Shown here: one piece after another, positions 1 through 6,981 of the stretch
Numbering within the stretch: position 1 is the first letter of the stretch
Layout of the letters: each line of letters begins with the position of its first letter
NCBI GenBank assembly: GCA_040219575.1
Contig: JAVJSD010000137.1
Location: 1-8,026 of the forward strand
Direction of reading: 5' to 3'
Origin: JAVJSD01 sp040219575
Lineage (GTDB): Bacteria > Planctomycetota > Planctomycetia > Pirellulales > Pirellulaceae
DNA length: 8,026 bases
Program-made: the position numbers and the translations under genes
Notes under the pieces: model-generated
The model's database searches: none
What the model was told of the DNA's origin: nothing
Seen by the model: only the letters and a program-made list of their open reading frames with translations

Positions 1-47
1 AACGACTCCCCTCCCGCCTTCGGGATTGGCACCAAAGCGATAAACCT

Positions 48-66
48 TCGCGGCAGGATGCCGCGA
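48..66. other. Stem-loop, 7-bp perfect stem with 5-nt loop
   Basis: TCGCGGC (48-54) pairs perfectly with GCCGCGA (60-66) around the loop AGGAT. The stem is GC-rich, but no T-tract follows on either strand, so a classical intrinsic terminator is not supported. It could end an upstream transcript or be a structured element in the leader. Being real as a structure is likely; its function is unknown. Confidence 0.35.
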
Positions 67-140
67 CCTGATTGGCAGGATACCCTTCCCAGTCCTTAAC
101 TCCCAGCAGTCGAAATTCCAGTTCCCGCTGAACCAGCACA

Positions 141-154
141 CAGCGACGTCGCTG
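141..154. repeat. 14-bp perfect palindrome, possible operator
   Basis: CAGCGACGTCGCTG reads identically on both strands. It lies about 186 bp upstream of the start of the large caspase-like gene, in the only stretch of the window long enough to carry that gene's promoter. A dimeric regulator could bind such a site. However, a single 14-bp palindrome somewhere in 8 kb is not far from chance expectation, and I see no second copy. Confidence 0.25.
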
Positions 155-326
155 AGAACAGCTTTAGGAGAACACGCCAACCACGTTCACGCATTCGCGT
201 TGTCAGGACTTTCGATTGCACGTTCCGTGATCCGACTGTTATCCTGGAGCGTTCGCAGGTCCTGAGTCGGATTTCTGCCTCCCTATCGGCCGGCCTTGTT
301 CAGCCGCTTCCGCTCCCTTTTCCACC

Positions 327-332
327 AAGGAG
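327..332 (+). promoter_or_regulatory. Shine-Dalgarno sequence for the caspase-like gene
   Basis: AAGGAG lies 7 nt upstream of the ATG at 340, which is near-ideal spacing and sequence. It favours 340 as the translation start over the in-frame ATG at 391. The latter has only a weaker AGGCGAG (375-381) nine bases ahead of it, although it would place the signal peptide right at the N-terminus. Confidence 0.7.
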
Positions 333-339
333 TGAGTAC

Positions 340-3300
340 ATGTCCGCCGTATGCGCCATCGCAATCCGAGCCTTAGGCGAGACACGATCAATGATAAGAA
401 GAGGTGAGCGTCTGTTCCTGGCCGCCGTTTTTCTTTTCCACGGGGCGGGCATCGCATTTTCGCAGCAAGAGATCACGGGAGATGCGGAAGTCGCCCTGGC
501 GGAGCCCGTACTGACTGTGCAGGACGGCCAGAGCGGGAGACAGATCAAGTCCATCGCCTTCTCTCGCGACGGTCGGCTCGTTCTCACAGCCGGTGGGCCA
601 GACTATCGCGCGGTTCTTTGGGAGGTCGCGAGCGGCAGGCAGATAAGGGATTTTCGAGGGCATTCGTCCTTCATCACATCAGCTGCCTTGTCAAGCGACA
701 ACCGGTATGTTGTCACCGCAGGACAAGATCGAACGGCACGGCTTTGGGATGCGGCAACCGGCCGGGAACTGCGTCGATTTGAGGCGGAGGAGACCATCGA
801 GGCCGTTGCCATCTCGCCCGACGGCCGACACTTGTTGACTGGCAGTTGGGATGGCGCAGCGCAGTTGTGGAAGGTCGAATCGGGCGAACATGTGCGGCGG
901 TTTCCGCTGTCGCAACCGATCATCGACGACGTCGCCTTTTCGATCAAGGGCGATGTCGTTGCTGTCGCCGGAGACGAAGAGATTCGGTTGTTTCGGATCG
1001 ACTCGGAAGACGCCTTCGCAAGCTGCCAGCGCCCGAGCGGGTCGCCGCGACAACTTCAGTTCTCCACCGATGGCAAGGTCCTTACGGCAGTTTTCGCTGG
1101 GGCCGCACAAGTATGGCGTTCGTCGGATGGAACGCTCCTGAATCAAATCGACGTCGAATCGCCGCTCGCGTTTTCGCACGATGCAGCCACTCTATTGGCC
1201 AACGAAGCGGACAGGACGACCGCCCTGTTCGATGCGGCTACTGGGAAACCGGTCAGGCGCTACTTGAGAACGCTCGCCTCGTCCGCGGCGGCGTTCACGC
1301 CGGACGACACACGAATCTTCTGCGCTGGCGACGACGTGGCTTCCATGTGTCGCGTGGACTCCGGAGAAGTGGTGCGAAGTTTTCACTCCTTCATCCCGCG
1401 CCTCAATGCCACGGCGTCTTCGACGGATGGTCGATATCTCGCATCCGCACAAAGTGACGGAACAATTCGGATCTGGGACTTCGAGAAAGGGGGGCAAGTT
1501 GGTGCGCTGGAGGGAAACTCCGGCATTATCCAGGCGGTCGCCCTTGATCCATCCGGCAAATACCTGCTGTCTGGCGGGTCCGACGGTGTGGCGCGACTTT
1601 GGCTCTTGGAGCGAAGCACGGAAATTGGAGGCAGCAGCCGTCGACTTGGGCGCAGGATCGGTGCCGTCGAGTTCTCGAGCAACGGCCGGGATTGGCTTGT
1701 TCAGACGCTCTACAGCGGAACAGTGTTTCTCAAACATGATGGATACGGCAATCCCGACGGTGGATTTCGTACAAAGACCGACCAGGAGATCGGCTATGTC
1801 GCGACGCTCTCTCCCGACGACCGTTGGATCCTCACGAATCGAGGGGAAAAAGGCGCGTGTCTGCTGAGCGCGGAAGACGGGAAAGAGAAGCAGCGGCTGG
1901 AGGGACACGATGACCTGGTTCGCGCCGTCTGCTTTTCTCCCGATGGGAAGTACGCGGTCACGGGAAGCTACGACAAGACCGCATGCCTCTGGGAGGTCGC
2001 CACGGGCAAAATGCTTCGTCGCTTTCGCGGCCACGAGGATTCGATCACCACAGTTGCCGTTTCGCCGGATAACAAACACGTGCTGACCGGAAGCGGCCGG
2101 ATGTCGGGCGGCGACACCACGGCTCGGCTGTGGGACGCCGAAACAGGCGAAGAGATCTGGCGGCTGGAAGGACATCGCGGCGGAGTATGCTCGGTTCGCT
2201 TCCTGCGCGAAGGACGAATCATCCTCACCGCCGGGGAGGACGGATCGGCCAGGCTCTGGAACATTGCCGAGCGGAGCGAACTCTGTCGCCTTTTCAGCTT
2301 GCAGAACGGAAATTGGATGGTCGCCACGCCCGACGGGCGATTTGACGCCAGCAATCTGGCCGACGTGGAAGGTTTGCACTGGGTGTCGCCCGATAGGCCG
2401 TTTCTCACATTGCCCGTGGAACTGTACCTGCCCTATCGATACGAACCACGGCTATTAACGCGGCTCCTTGACGGCGAAGACCTTGGGGAACCGCATTCAC
2501 TTGCGAAGCTCGATACCTGGCAGCCGAAAGCAACGATTCGAGATGTCGCCGTCCATCCGGAGGGAACTTACGCAACTGTCACCGTGCATGTCGAGATCCC
2601 GAATTCTACAACCTTCGCGGCACTCCACGACGTCTGCCTGTTCCGGGACGGTCAGTGGGTGGCGTCTGAGGAGGACGCCGTGTCTCGTTCTTCGGACGAC
2701 GCTGAAATGGAGTTTGAATTTCGCGATGTCAAACTCCCGGCTGGAGAGCCCGGGCGGGCCGTGGCGTTCTCCGTCTACGCCTTAAACACCGACCGGATCA
2801 AGGGACCGACGGACCGGCGGATGGTGACCGTTCCACTCGGCCATGCGGATCGTAAAGGTGCTGCGTATATCGTGACGATCGGAATGAATGACTACCAAAG
2901 TCCAAACTGGAACCTGCAATACGCTGTGAACGACGCCCGCATGCTGGGTGAACGGCTGCCCAAGGCGATTGCCGGCAGCCATCGCTTTGACAAAGTGGTG
3001 CAGGTCGGCCTGCTCTCCGAAAGAGTCGACGGAGAGCAGGCGCGGCCCACCAAGGAGACGATCCGCCGTGTGTTTGCCGTTCTCGCCGGGGAAGAACAAC
3101 CGGAGGCATTGTTGCCGGATGTGCCTGGCGTCGAACAGTTGGCGGAAGCCCGGCCGGAAGATCTGGTTGTGGTCACATTTTCCGGTCATGGCTGCCGAAC
3201 GGCCAACGGACTCTTTTACCTTCTGCCCTACGACATTGGCACCGACGCGCATCGCATCGATGAGGCAATTCTGCAACGTTGCATTTCCAGCGACGAGCTG

Positions 3301-5349
3301 GCGCGATGGATGCGCGGAATCGATTGCCGCGATTTCGTGTTGGTGCTGGACGCGTGCCATTCCGCGGCGGCGTTTGATTCACCTGGTTTTCGCCCCGGCC
3401 CCATGGGCAGCCGCGGACTGGGACAGCTTGCCTACAACAAGGGGGCCCGGATCCTCGCCGCTAGTCAGGCAAGCGGAGTGGCGATCGAAAGCGACCGTAT
3501 TCGCATGGGCCTGCTCACTCACGCGCTGATCGAGGAGGCGCCGGGTCAAGCCACTCACGAGCATGCGGTCGATGACATGACGCTAAGACGGTGGCTGGAA
3601 TTCCCAGTCGACCAAGTTCCAACAATTTACGAGGAAGCAAAAGCACGCACGACGGCAAAGAATTCGCCGGAACCTGAGACCAACGAAAAAGGGTTGACGC
3701 TCATTGAAGAGGTTGAGTCGGAAACGGTCCCATATCAGCGCCCCGTCCTGTTCGATTTCACGCGTCACAGCCGCGAGATATCGCTGATTCCCGGTTATCG
3801 AACGAACACGGCCAACGCCGCCGCCGAGGAACTCTCCGCCGCGGAGAAGCTGCTAGCGCCCGGCACAATCGAAGCGGCGAACGAAGCAATCGAGGGATTT
3901 CGGTCCGCGAACTTCACCGCGTCCCAAGCGGAAGACCTGAGGCTAATGGCTCGCGCGGAGCGGGGGCTGGCACGCGCCTATCGCCGAATTGCCGACAACC
4001 GGCTCGCCGCCCAATCCTATCGTAACTGCGTCGCGCTCTACGATCGCGTCGGCGATCGACATGAATCGGCTTTGCGGCGCGAAGAGTTCGGCGAGTTCTG
4101 CGGCGAAACGGACGACCGCGTTCAAGCGCTGGAGCTGTTCTACGAAGCTCTGCGGCTGGCAAGGTCGCTTGGCGATCACGAGCTAACCGAGCGGGTCTTG
4201 ATTCGAATCGCCCGCCTCTATCACGCCGCCGGTGAAGGTGCGGTTGCGGCCGCCCACTTCACGGACGCACTGCAGCTCGCTCCCGGACGCATCGCCGTCT
4301 TGCGCGAGCGGGGGCTTGCCTATGGATCGATGGGCGCGACCGATGAGGCCCTCGCGGATCTTGATCAAGTCCTTGAACGGGACCCGCGCGACGATGCCGC
4401 GCTGACTTATCGCGGCAACGTCCGCAGGGACATGGAGGACTATGACGCGGCGATCGCTGACTACACTCGTGCACTTGAGATCGACGCCGGTTCGACTTCG
4501 GCGCTCTCGGAACGAGCCTGGACATTCTACTTGAAGCGAGACTTCAATCGATCGATTTCCGATTACGACGCGCTGGTCGATCTCGATCAGGAGTTTGTCA
4601 GCGTACGGGCCAACGTACATGAGAGGATCGGTCGCCTTGACGCCGCTCTCGCCGACTTCGAAAGAGCAGCGAAACTGCATCCGGTTGACAGCAAAGGCTG
4701 GGCGGACTATGGGCGGGTGTGCGTCAAATCGGCGGAATGGGCAAAGGCGTCGGCCTGCTTCAGCAAAATCCAATCGCTGCAACCGGACGACGCCTGGGCC
4801 TGGCACACGTCGGCGCTCGTCGAACTGGCCAGGTCGGATCGGGCAGAGTTTCGACGTATTTGCGCTCAAATGGTCGACGATTTCGCGGATTCCGAAGATG
4901 CTTCGAACTTGGATGCCGTCGCCTTTACCGCCGCCTTGGCGCCGGATTGCGTGAAAGACATCGCCCCTATCGCCCAATTGGCAAAGGACTTGTCGGCCGG
5001 CTCCCCGGAAAGCTGGGCGTATCTGGAAACGCTGGGCGCAATCCAGTATCGAGCGGGAGATTATTCGCAAGCAGTCGAGACGCTTCAGAAGGCAATCGCA
5101 CACCACGGTAAAGGCGGATCGGCCTGGATGCACCTCTTCCTTGCCATGTCCCATCAACGGCTCGGAAACGCCGCTGATGCCCAACAGCGGCTGGAGAAGG
5201 CGAATGAGATTGTTGGTATGAATACTCGGAACGATTTGTCGACTGCAGCAGATGCCTTGGGGTCCTGGGAACGAGCCGTACGATTGCGAGTTCTCTGCGA
5301 TGAGGCACATGGCTTGATACTTCCGCCTCCCGAAAGGGCGACTCCCTGA
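340..5349 (+). CDS. Secreted WD40 / caspase-like (peptidase C14) / TPR protein
   Basis: This 1669-residue multidomain protein is probably a regulated cysteine protease. Residues about 18-43 look like a signal peptide: Arg-Arg, then a hydrophobic run (LFLAAVFLF), with a possible cleavage after AFS. Residues about 68-655 hold some 14 WD-type repeats; well-formed ones carry motifs such as FSPDGK, GSYDKTACLW and LEGH, while those in the middle are degenerate. A WMVATPDGRFD linker and an Ig-like beta region (about 730-825) follow. The caspase-like domain begins near 838 (YIVTIGMNDY) and shows the catalytic dyad: His950 in SGHG and Cys1006 in DACHS. From about 1200 to 1630 lie around ten TPR units. 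Known of the family: such fusions use the repeats to sense or bind partners and the protease as output. The substrate is unknown. The start at 340 is chosen for its AAGGAG; ATG 391 is the alternative. The stop lies 13 bases before an insertion sequence, so the 3' end is intact. No convincing terminator follows. Confidence 0.93.
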   Translation: MSAVCAIAIRALGETRSMIRRGERLFLAAVFLFHGAGIAFSQQEITGDAEVALAEPVLTVQDGQSGRQIKSIAFSRDGRLVLTAGGPDYRAVLWEVASGRQIRDFRGHSSFITSAALSSDNRYVVTAGQDRTARLWDAATGRELRRFEAEETIEAVAISPDGRHLLTGSWDGAAQLWKVESGEHVRRFPLSQPIIDDVAFSIKGDVVAVAGDEEIRLFRIDSEDAFASCQRPSGSPRQLQFSTDGKVLTAVFAGAAQVWRSSDGTLLNQIDVESPLAFSHDAATLLANEADRTTALFDAATGKPVRRYLRTLASSAAAFTPDDTRIFCAGDDVASMCRVDSGEVVRSFHSFIPRLNATASSTDGRYLASAQSDGTIRIWDFEKGGQVGALEGNSGIIQAVALDPSGKYLLSGGSDGVARLWLLERSTEIGGSSRRLGRRIGAVEFSSNGRDWLVQTLYSGTVFLKHDGYGNPDGGFRTKTDQEIGYVATLSPDDRWILTNRGEKGACLLSAEDGKEKQRLEGHDDLVRAVCFSPDGKYAVTGSYDKTACLWEVATGKMLRRFRGHEDSITTVAVSPDNKHVLTGSGRMSGGDTTARLWDAETGEEIWRLEGHRGGVCSVRFLREGRIILTAGEDGSARLWNIAERSELCRLFSLQNGNWMVATPDGRFDASNLADVEGLHWVSPDRPFLTLPVELYLPYRYEPRLLTRLLDGEDLGEPHSLAKLDTWQPKATIRDVAVHPEGTYATVTVHVEIPNSTTFAALHDVCLFRDGQWVASEEDAVSRSSDDAEMEFEFRDVKLPAGEPGRAVAFSVYALNTDRIKGPTDRRMVTVPLGHADRKGAAYIVTIGMNDYQSPNWNLQYAVNDARMLGERLPKAIAGSHRFDKVVQVGLLSERVDGEQARPTKETIRRVFAVLAGEEQPEALLPDVPGVEQLAEARPEDLVVVTFSGHGCRTANGLFYLLPYDIGTDAHRIDEAILQRCISSDELARWMRGIDCRDFVLVLDACHSAAAFDSPGFRPGPMGSRGLGQLAYNKGARILAASQASGVAIESDRIRMGLLTHALIEEAPGQATHEHAVDDMTLRRWLEFPVDQVPTIYEEAKARTTAKNSPEPETNEKGLTLIEEVESETVPYQRPVLFDFTRHSREISLIPGYRTNTANAAAEELSAAEKLLAPGTIEAANEAIEGFRSANFTASQAEDLRLMARAERGLARAYRRIADNRLAAQSYRNCVALYDRVGDRHESALRREEFGEFCGETDDRVQALELFYEALRLARSLGDHELTERVLIRIARLYHAAGEGAVAAAHFTDALQLAPGRIAVLRERGLAYGSMGATDEALADLDQVLERDPRDDAALTYRGNVRRDMEDYDAAIADYTRALEIDAGSTSALSERAWTFYLKRDFNRSISDYDALVDLDQEFVSVRANVHERIGRLDAALADFERAAKLHPVDSKGWADYGRVCVKSAEWAKASACFSKIQSLQPDDAWAWHTSALVELARSDRAEFRRICAQMVDDFADSEDASNLDAVAFTAALAPDCVKDIAPIAQLAKDLSAGSPESWAYLETLGAIQYRAGDYSQAVETLQKAIAHHGKGGSAWMHLFLAMSHQRLGNAADAQQRLEKANEIVGMNTRNDLSTAADALGSWERAVRLRVLCDEAHGLILPPPERATP

Positions 5350-5362
5350 TGATGCGGAACGG

Positions 5363-5388
5363 TGAACTGGTCCAGCGATTCTTGCGCG
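5363..5388 (+). repeat. Left terminal inverted repeat of the insertion sequence
   Basis: It starts TGAACTGGTCCA, followed by GCGATTCTTGCGCG. It matches the reverse complement of 6942-6967 at 23 of 26 positions, the mismatches being at the 13th, 19th and 25th bases. It lies just after the stop of the caspase-like gene and would be a transposase binding site. Confidence 0.85.
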
Positions 5389-5466
5389 CCGGGCAATTTG
5401 CTCGCAACACCTTGCAACCTCGCGAGTTATCGTGAATTCGGACGCCCCGACTCACGAGAACTCATG

Positions 5467-6791
5467 ATGCCCGATTTACCGAGAATTCCGCTCCCGAAGC
5501 GTTGGCCAACGCGCGTCAGGTCGGCCATGTTGCACGTTATTTCGCTCGCTCAGTTCGCCACGGCATACACTCGGGGCTGGGCGGCGAACTGCGGGATCGA
5601 GCGGATTCGGCTCCGGGCGGAACGAGATCGCGCCTGGGAGGAAGTCGCCAGACTTCGCGAGGCGAGCCGCATCAAGGATGCTCGCATGGCGCGGATCGCG
5701 CCCCAGCGGCGGCCGCACTATTTGCCGACGGAACGTCTGGCGATCCTGGAACTGAAGGCTGCGCAGGGCTGGTCGGCCGAGCAGACGGCGCGCGTGTTTC
5801 AGGTGACATCCGCCACAATGCCTCGTGGATGAAGCGAGTCGATGAAGAAGGCCCGGATGCACTCGTGCAAATGAGCGAGCCCGTGAATCGCTTTCCCGAC
5901 TTCGTGCGCCACGCCGTGCAGCGACTGAAGACGCCCTGCCCAAGCATGGGAAAGGTGAACATTGCCCAGACGCTGGCCCGCGCGGGATTGCACTTGGGAT
6001 CGACGACCGTGGGGCGCATCGTGAAGGAGCCGCCGAGGCCGCCCGCCAAGAAGGAGCCGGCTCCAGCCGGCGAGCCGAAGATCGTAGCCAACGATCCGGG
6101 GCACGTCTACCACATCGACCTAACAGCGGTGCCGATTGGCTCGGGATTTTGGACACCGCTTTCCTTTGCGCTGGCGCAATGCTGGCCGTTCTGCTGGTGG
6201 CTGGCCGTCGTGGTGGACCACTTCTCGCGCCGCGTGCTCGACATCGCCCTGTTCGACGGCAAGCCGGCCTGCCGAACTGTATGCCGGTTCCTGGGGCGAT
6301 CGTTCTCCCGGCGGGGCAAGCCGCGGTATATCATCTGCGATCGTGACAGCATCTTCGATTGCGATGCGTTCCGGCGGTGGGTGAAACGCAGCATCAAGCC
6401 GCCGCGCTACGGCGCGCTTGGCAAGCATGGCAGCATCGCGGTCGTTGAGCGGTTCTTCCGCACCTTCAAATCCGAGTTCACGCGCCGTATCACGGTCCCG
6501 CTGCGCCGACGTGACTTTCGCCAGGAGGTCGTGCGCTACATCGATTGGTTCAATGAGCACCGGCCGCATACCACCCTCGGCGGCCGCACGCCCAATGAGG
6601 TCTACTTCGGTCGAAAGCCCGCCAACCGCCGCCCACGTGTCGAGCCACGCAGGTGTTGGCCGCGACGTTCGAAGTGCGCCAGGCCGCAGACGCTCGTCGC
6701 GGGCCAGCCTGGCGACCGGTTCGCGCTCGACGTCTTCTTCCTCAATGGCCAACAACACCTGCCGGTTGTGACGGTGCGCCGGGCCGCATAG
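5467..6791 (+). pseudogene. Frameshifted DDE (rve) transposase of the insertion sequence
   Basis: This transposase would be about 441 residues if one lost base were restored. The first frame (from ATG 5467, MPDLPRIPLP) encodes a basic N-terminus, a helical, charged, coiled-coil-like stretch (about 44-77) and a helix-turn-helix (about 86-117 and beyond). It runs into a TGA at 5830-5832. The second frame continues from 5820 as ASWMKRVDEEG, exactly where the helix-turn-helix should go on, so one base is missing around 5818-5820 (AT_GCC, expected Ile-Ala). The rve domain retains its triad: Asp at 6117-6119 (HIDLT), Asp at 6339-6341 (ICDRD) and Glu at 6447-6449 (VVERFF). The last two are 35 residues apart, a DD35E pattern. 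A tract near 6538-6600 (WFNEHRPHTTLGG, PNEVYF) is the usual rve C-terminal signature. ATG 5464 is an equally possible start. A sequencing error or, less likely, programmed frameshifting could also explain the break. Confidence 0.85.
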
Positions 6792-6904
6792 CAAGATGCG
6801 AGCGGTGTCGCTGAGATCGCGTAGCGCACGGACCTGCCGTCTGTCTGCTTTTCGACTACCGAATTGCCAAGGAGCATCATCGTTGAGCGTTCTCTCGCTC
6901 GCGC

Positions 6905-6923
6905 CGGCGGAAAACTGCCGCCG
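6905..6923 (+). other. Stem-loop downstream of the transposase gene, within the IS
   Basis: CGGCGG (6905-6910) pairs with CCGCCG (6918-6923) around a 7-nt loop. It lies 114 bases after the transposase stop and about 20 bases inside the right inverted repeat. It could end the transposase transcript or block read-through, but no T-tract follows, so terminator function is only a guess. Confidence 0.3.
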
Positions 6924-6941
6924 ATTCCGCGAATCTCATCT

Positions 6942-6967
6942 CTCGCAAAAATCGGTGGACCAGTTCA
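6942..6967 (-). repeat. Right terminal inverted repeat of the insertion sequence
   Basis: Read on the minus strand it starts TGAACTGGTCCA, then CCGATTTTTGCGAG, matching the left end with three mismatches. It lies 14 bases beyond the stop codon (TAA, minus strand, 6982-6984) of the CHAT-domain gene. Confidence 0.85.
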
Positions 6968-6981
6968 GGGCTTCGCAAGTC

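Larger units (their letters stand above)
1..339. other. Upstream intergenic region with no recognisable gene
   Basis: I see no gene in these 339 bases. The forward frame starting at base 1 stays open to a TAA at 97-99 (about 32 codons). It could be the tail of an upstream gene, but its translation resembles nothing I know. The region holds a 7-bp stem-loop at 48-66, a 14-bp palindrome at 141-154, and two 8-bp direct repeats: GATTGGCA at 24-31 and 70-77, and GGCAGGAT at 52-59 and 74-81. The Shine-Dalgarno sequence of the next gene lies at 327-332. The promoter of the large downstream gene presumably lies here, but no convincing -35/-10 pair stands out. Confidence 0.6.
5363..6967 (+). mobile_element. 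Complete insertion sequence with rve-type transposase, 1605 bp
   Basis: The element is bounded by 26-bp terminal inverted repeats matching at 23 positions and has the 5'-TG...CA-3' ends usual for elements moved by retroviral-integrase-like (rve) enzymes. It carries one transposase gene, now frameshifted. About 104 bp of non-coding sequence lie before that gene and about 176 bp after it. No target-site duplication is evident: the flanks read AACGG on the left and GGGCT on the right, sharing at best two bases. The element sits between the stop codons of two convergent genes and leaves both reading frames whole. It belongs broadly with IS481/IS3-like elements; I cannot assign a named family member. 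Confidence 0.85.

Noticed and set aside
216..242. TTGCAC / TGTTAT as a sigma-70-type promoter
   Set aside because: The spacer is only 15 bp and the -10 match is poor; it is not distinguishable from chance.
1192..2379. Long minus-strand open frame (395 codons) opposite the WD40 region
   Set aside because: Its translation is low in recognisable motifs and mirrors the codon structure of the clear WD40 gene on the other strand; it is a shadow of a GC-rich coding region.
4183..5310. Long minus-strand open frame (375 codons) opposite the TPR region
   Set aside because: It is antisense to clear TPR repeats and has no domain of its own; it is a shadow frame.
5362..5466. GTG at 5362 as the start of the transposase
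   Set aside because: It lies across the element's left end and would translate the inverted repeat. The family-like N-terminus MPDLPRIPLP begins at the ATG at 5467.
5502..5819. ATG at 5502 as the start of an intact 429-residue transposase
   Set aside because: Before 5820 this frame is off-register; the real N-terminal half lies in the other frame, so the long open frame only seems intact.
5358..6972. Target-site duplication flanking the insertion sequence
   Set aside because: The flanks share at most GG next to the ends; three- to five-base matches fail.
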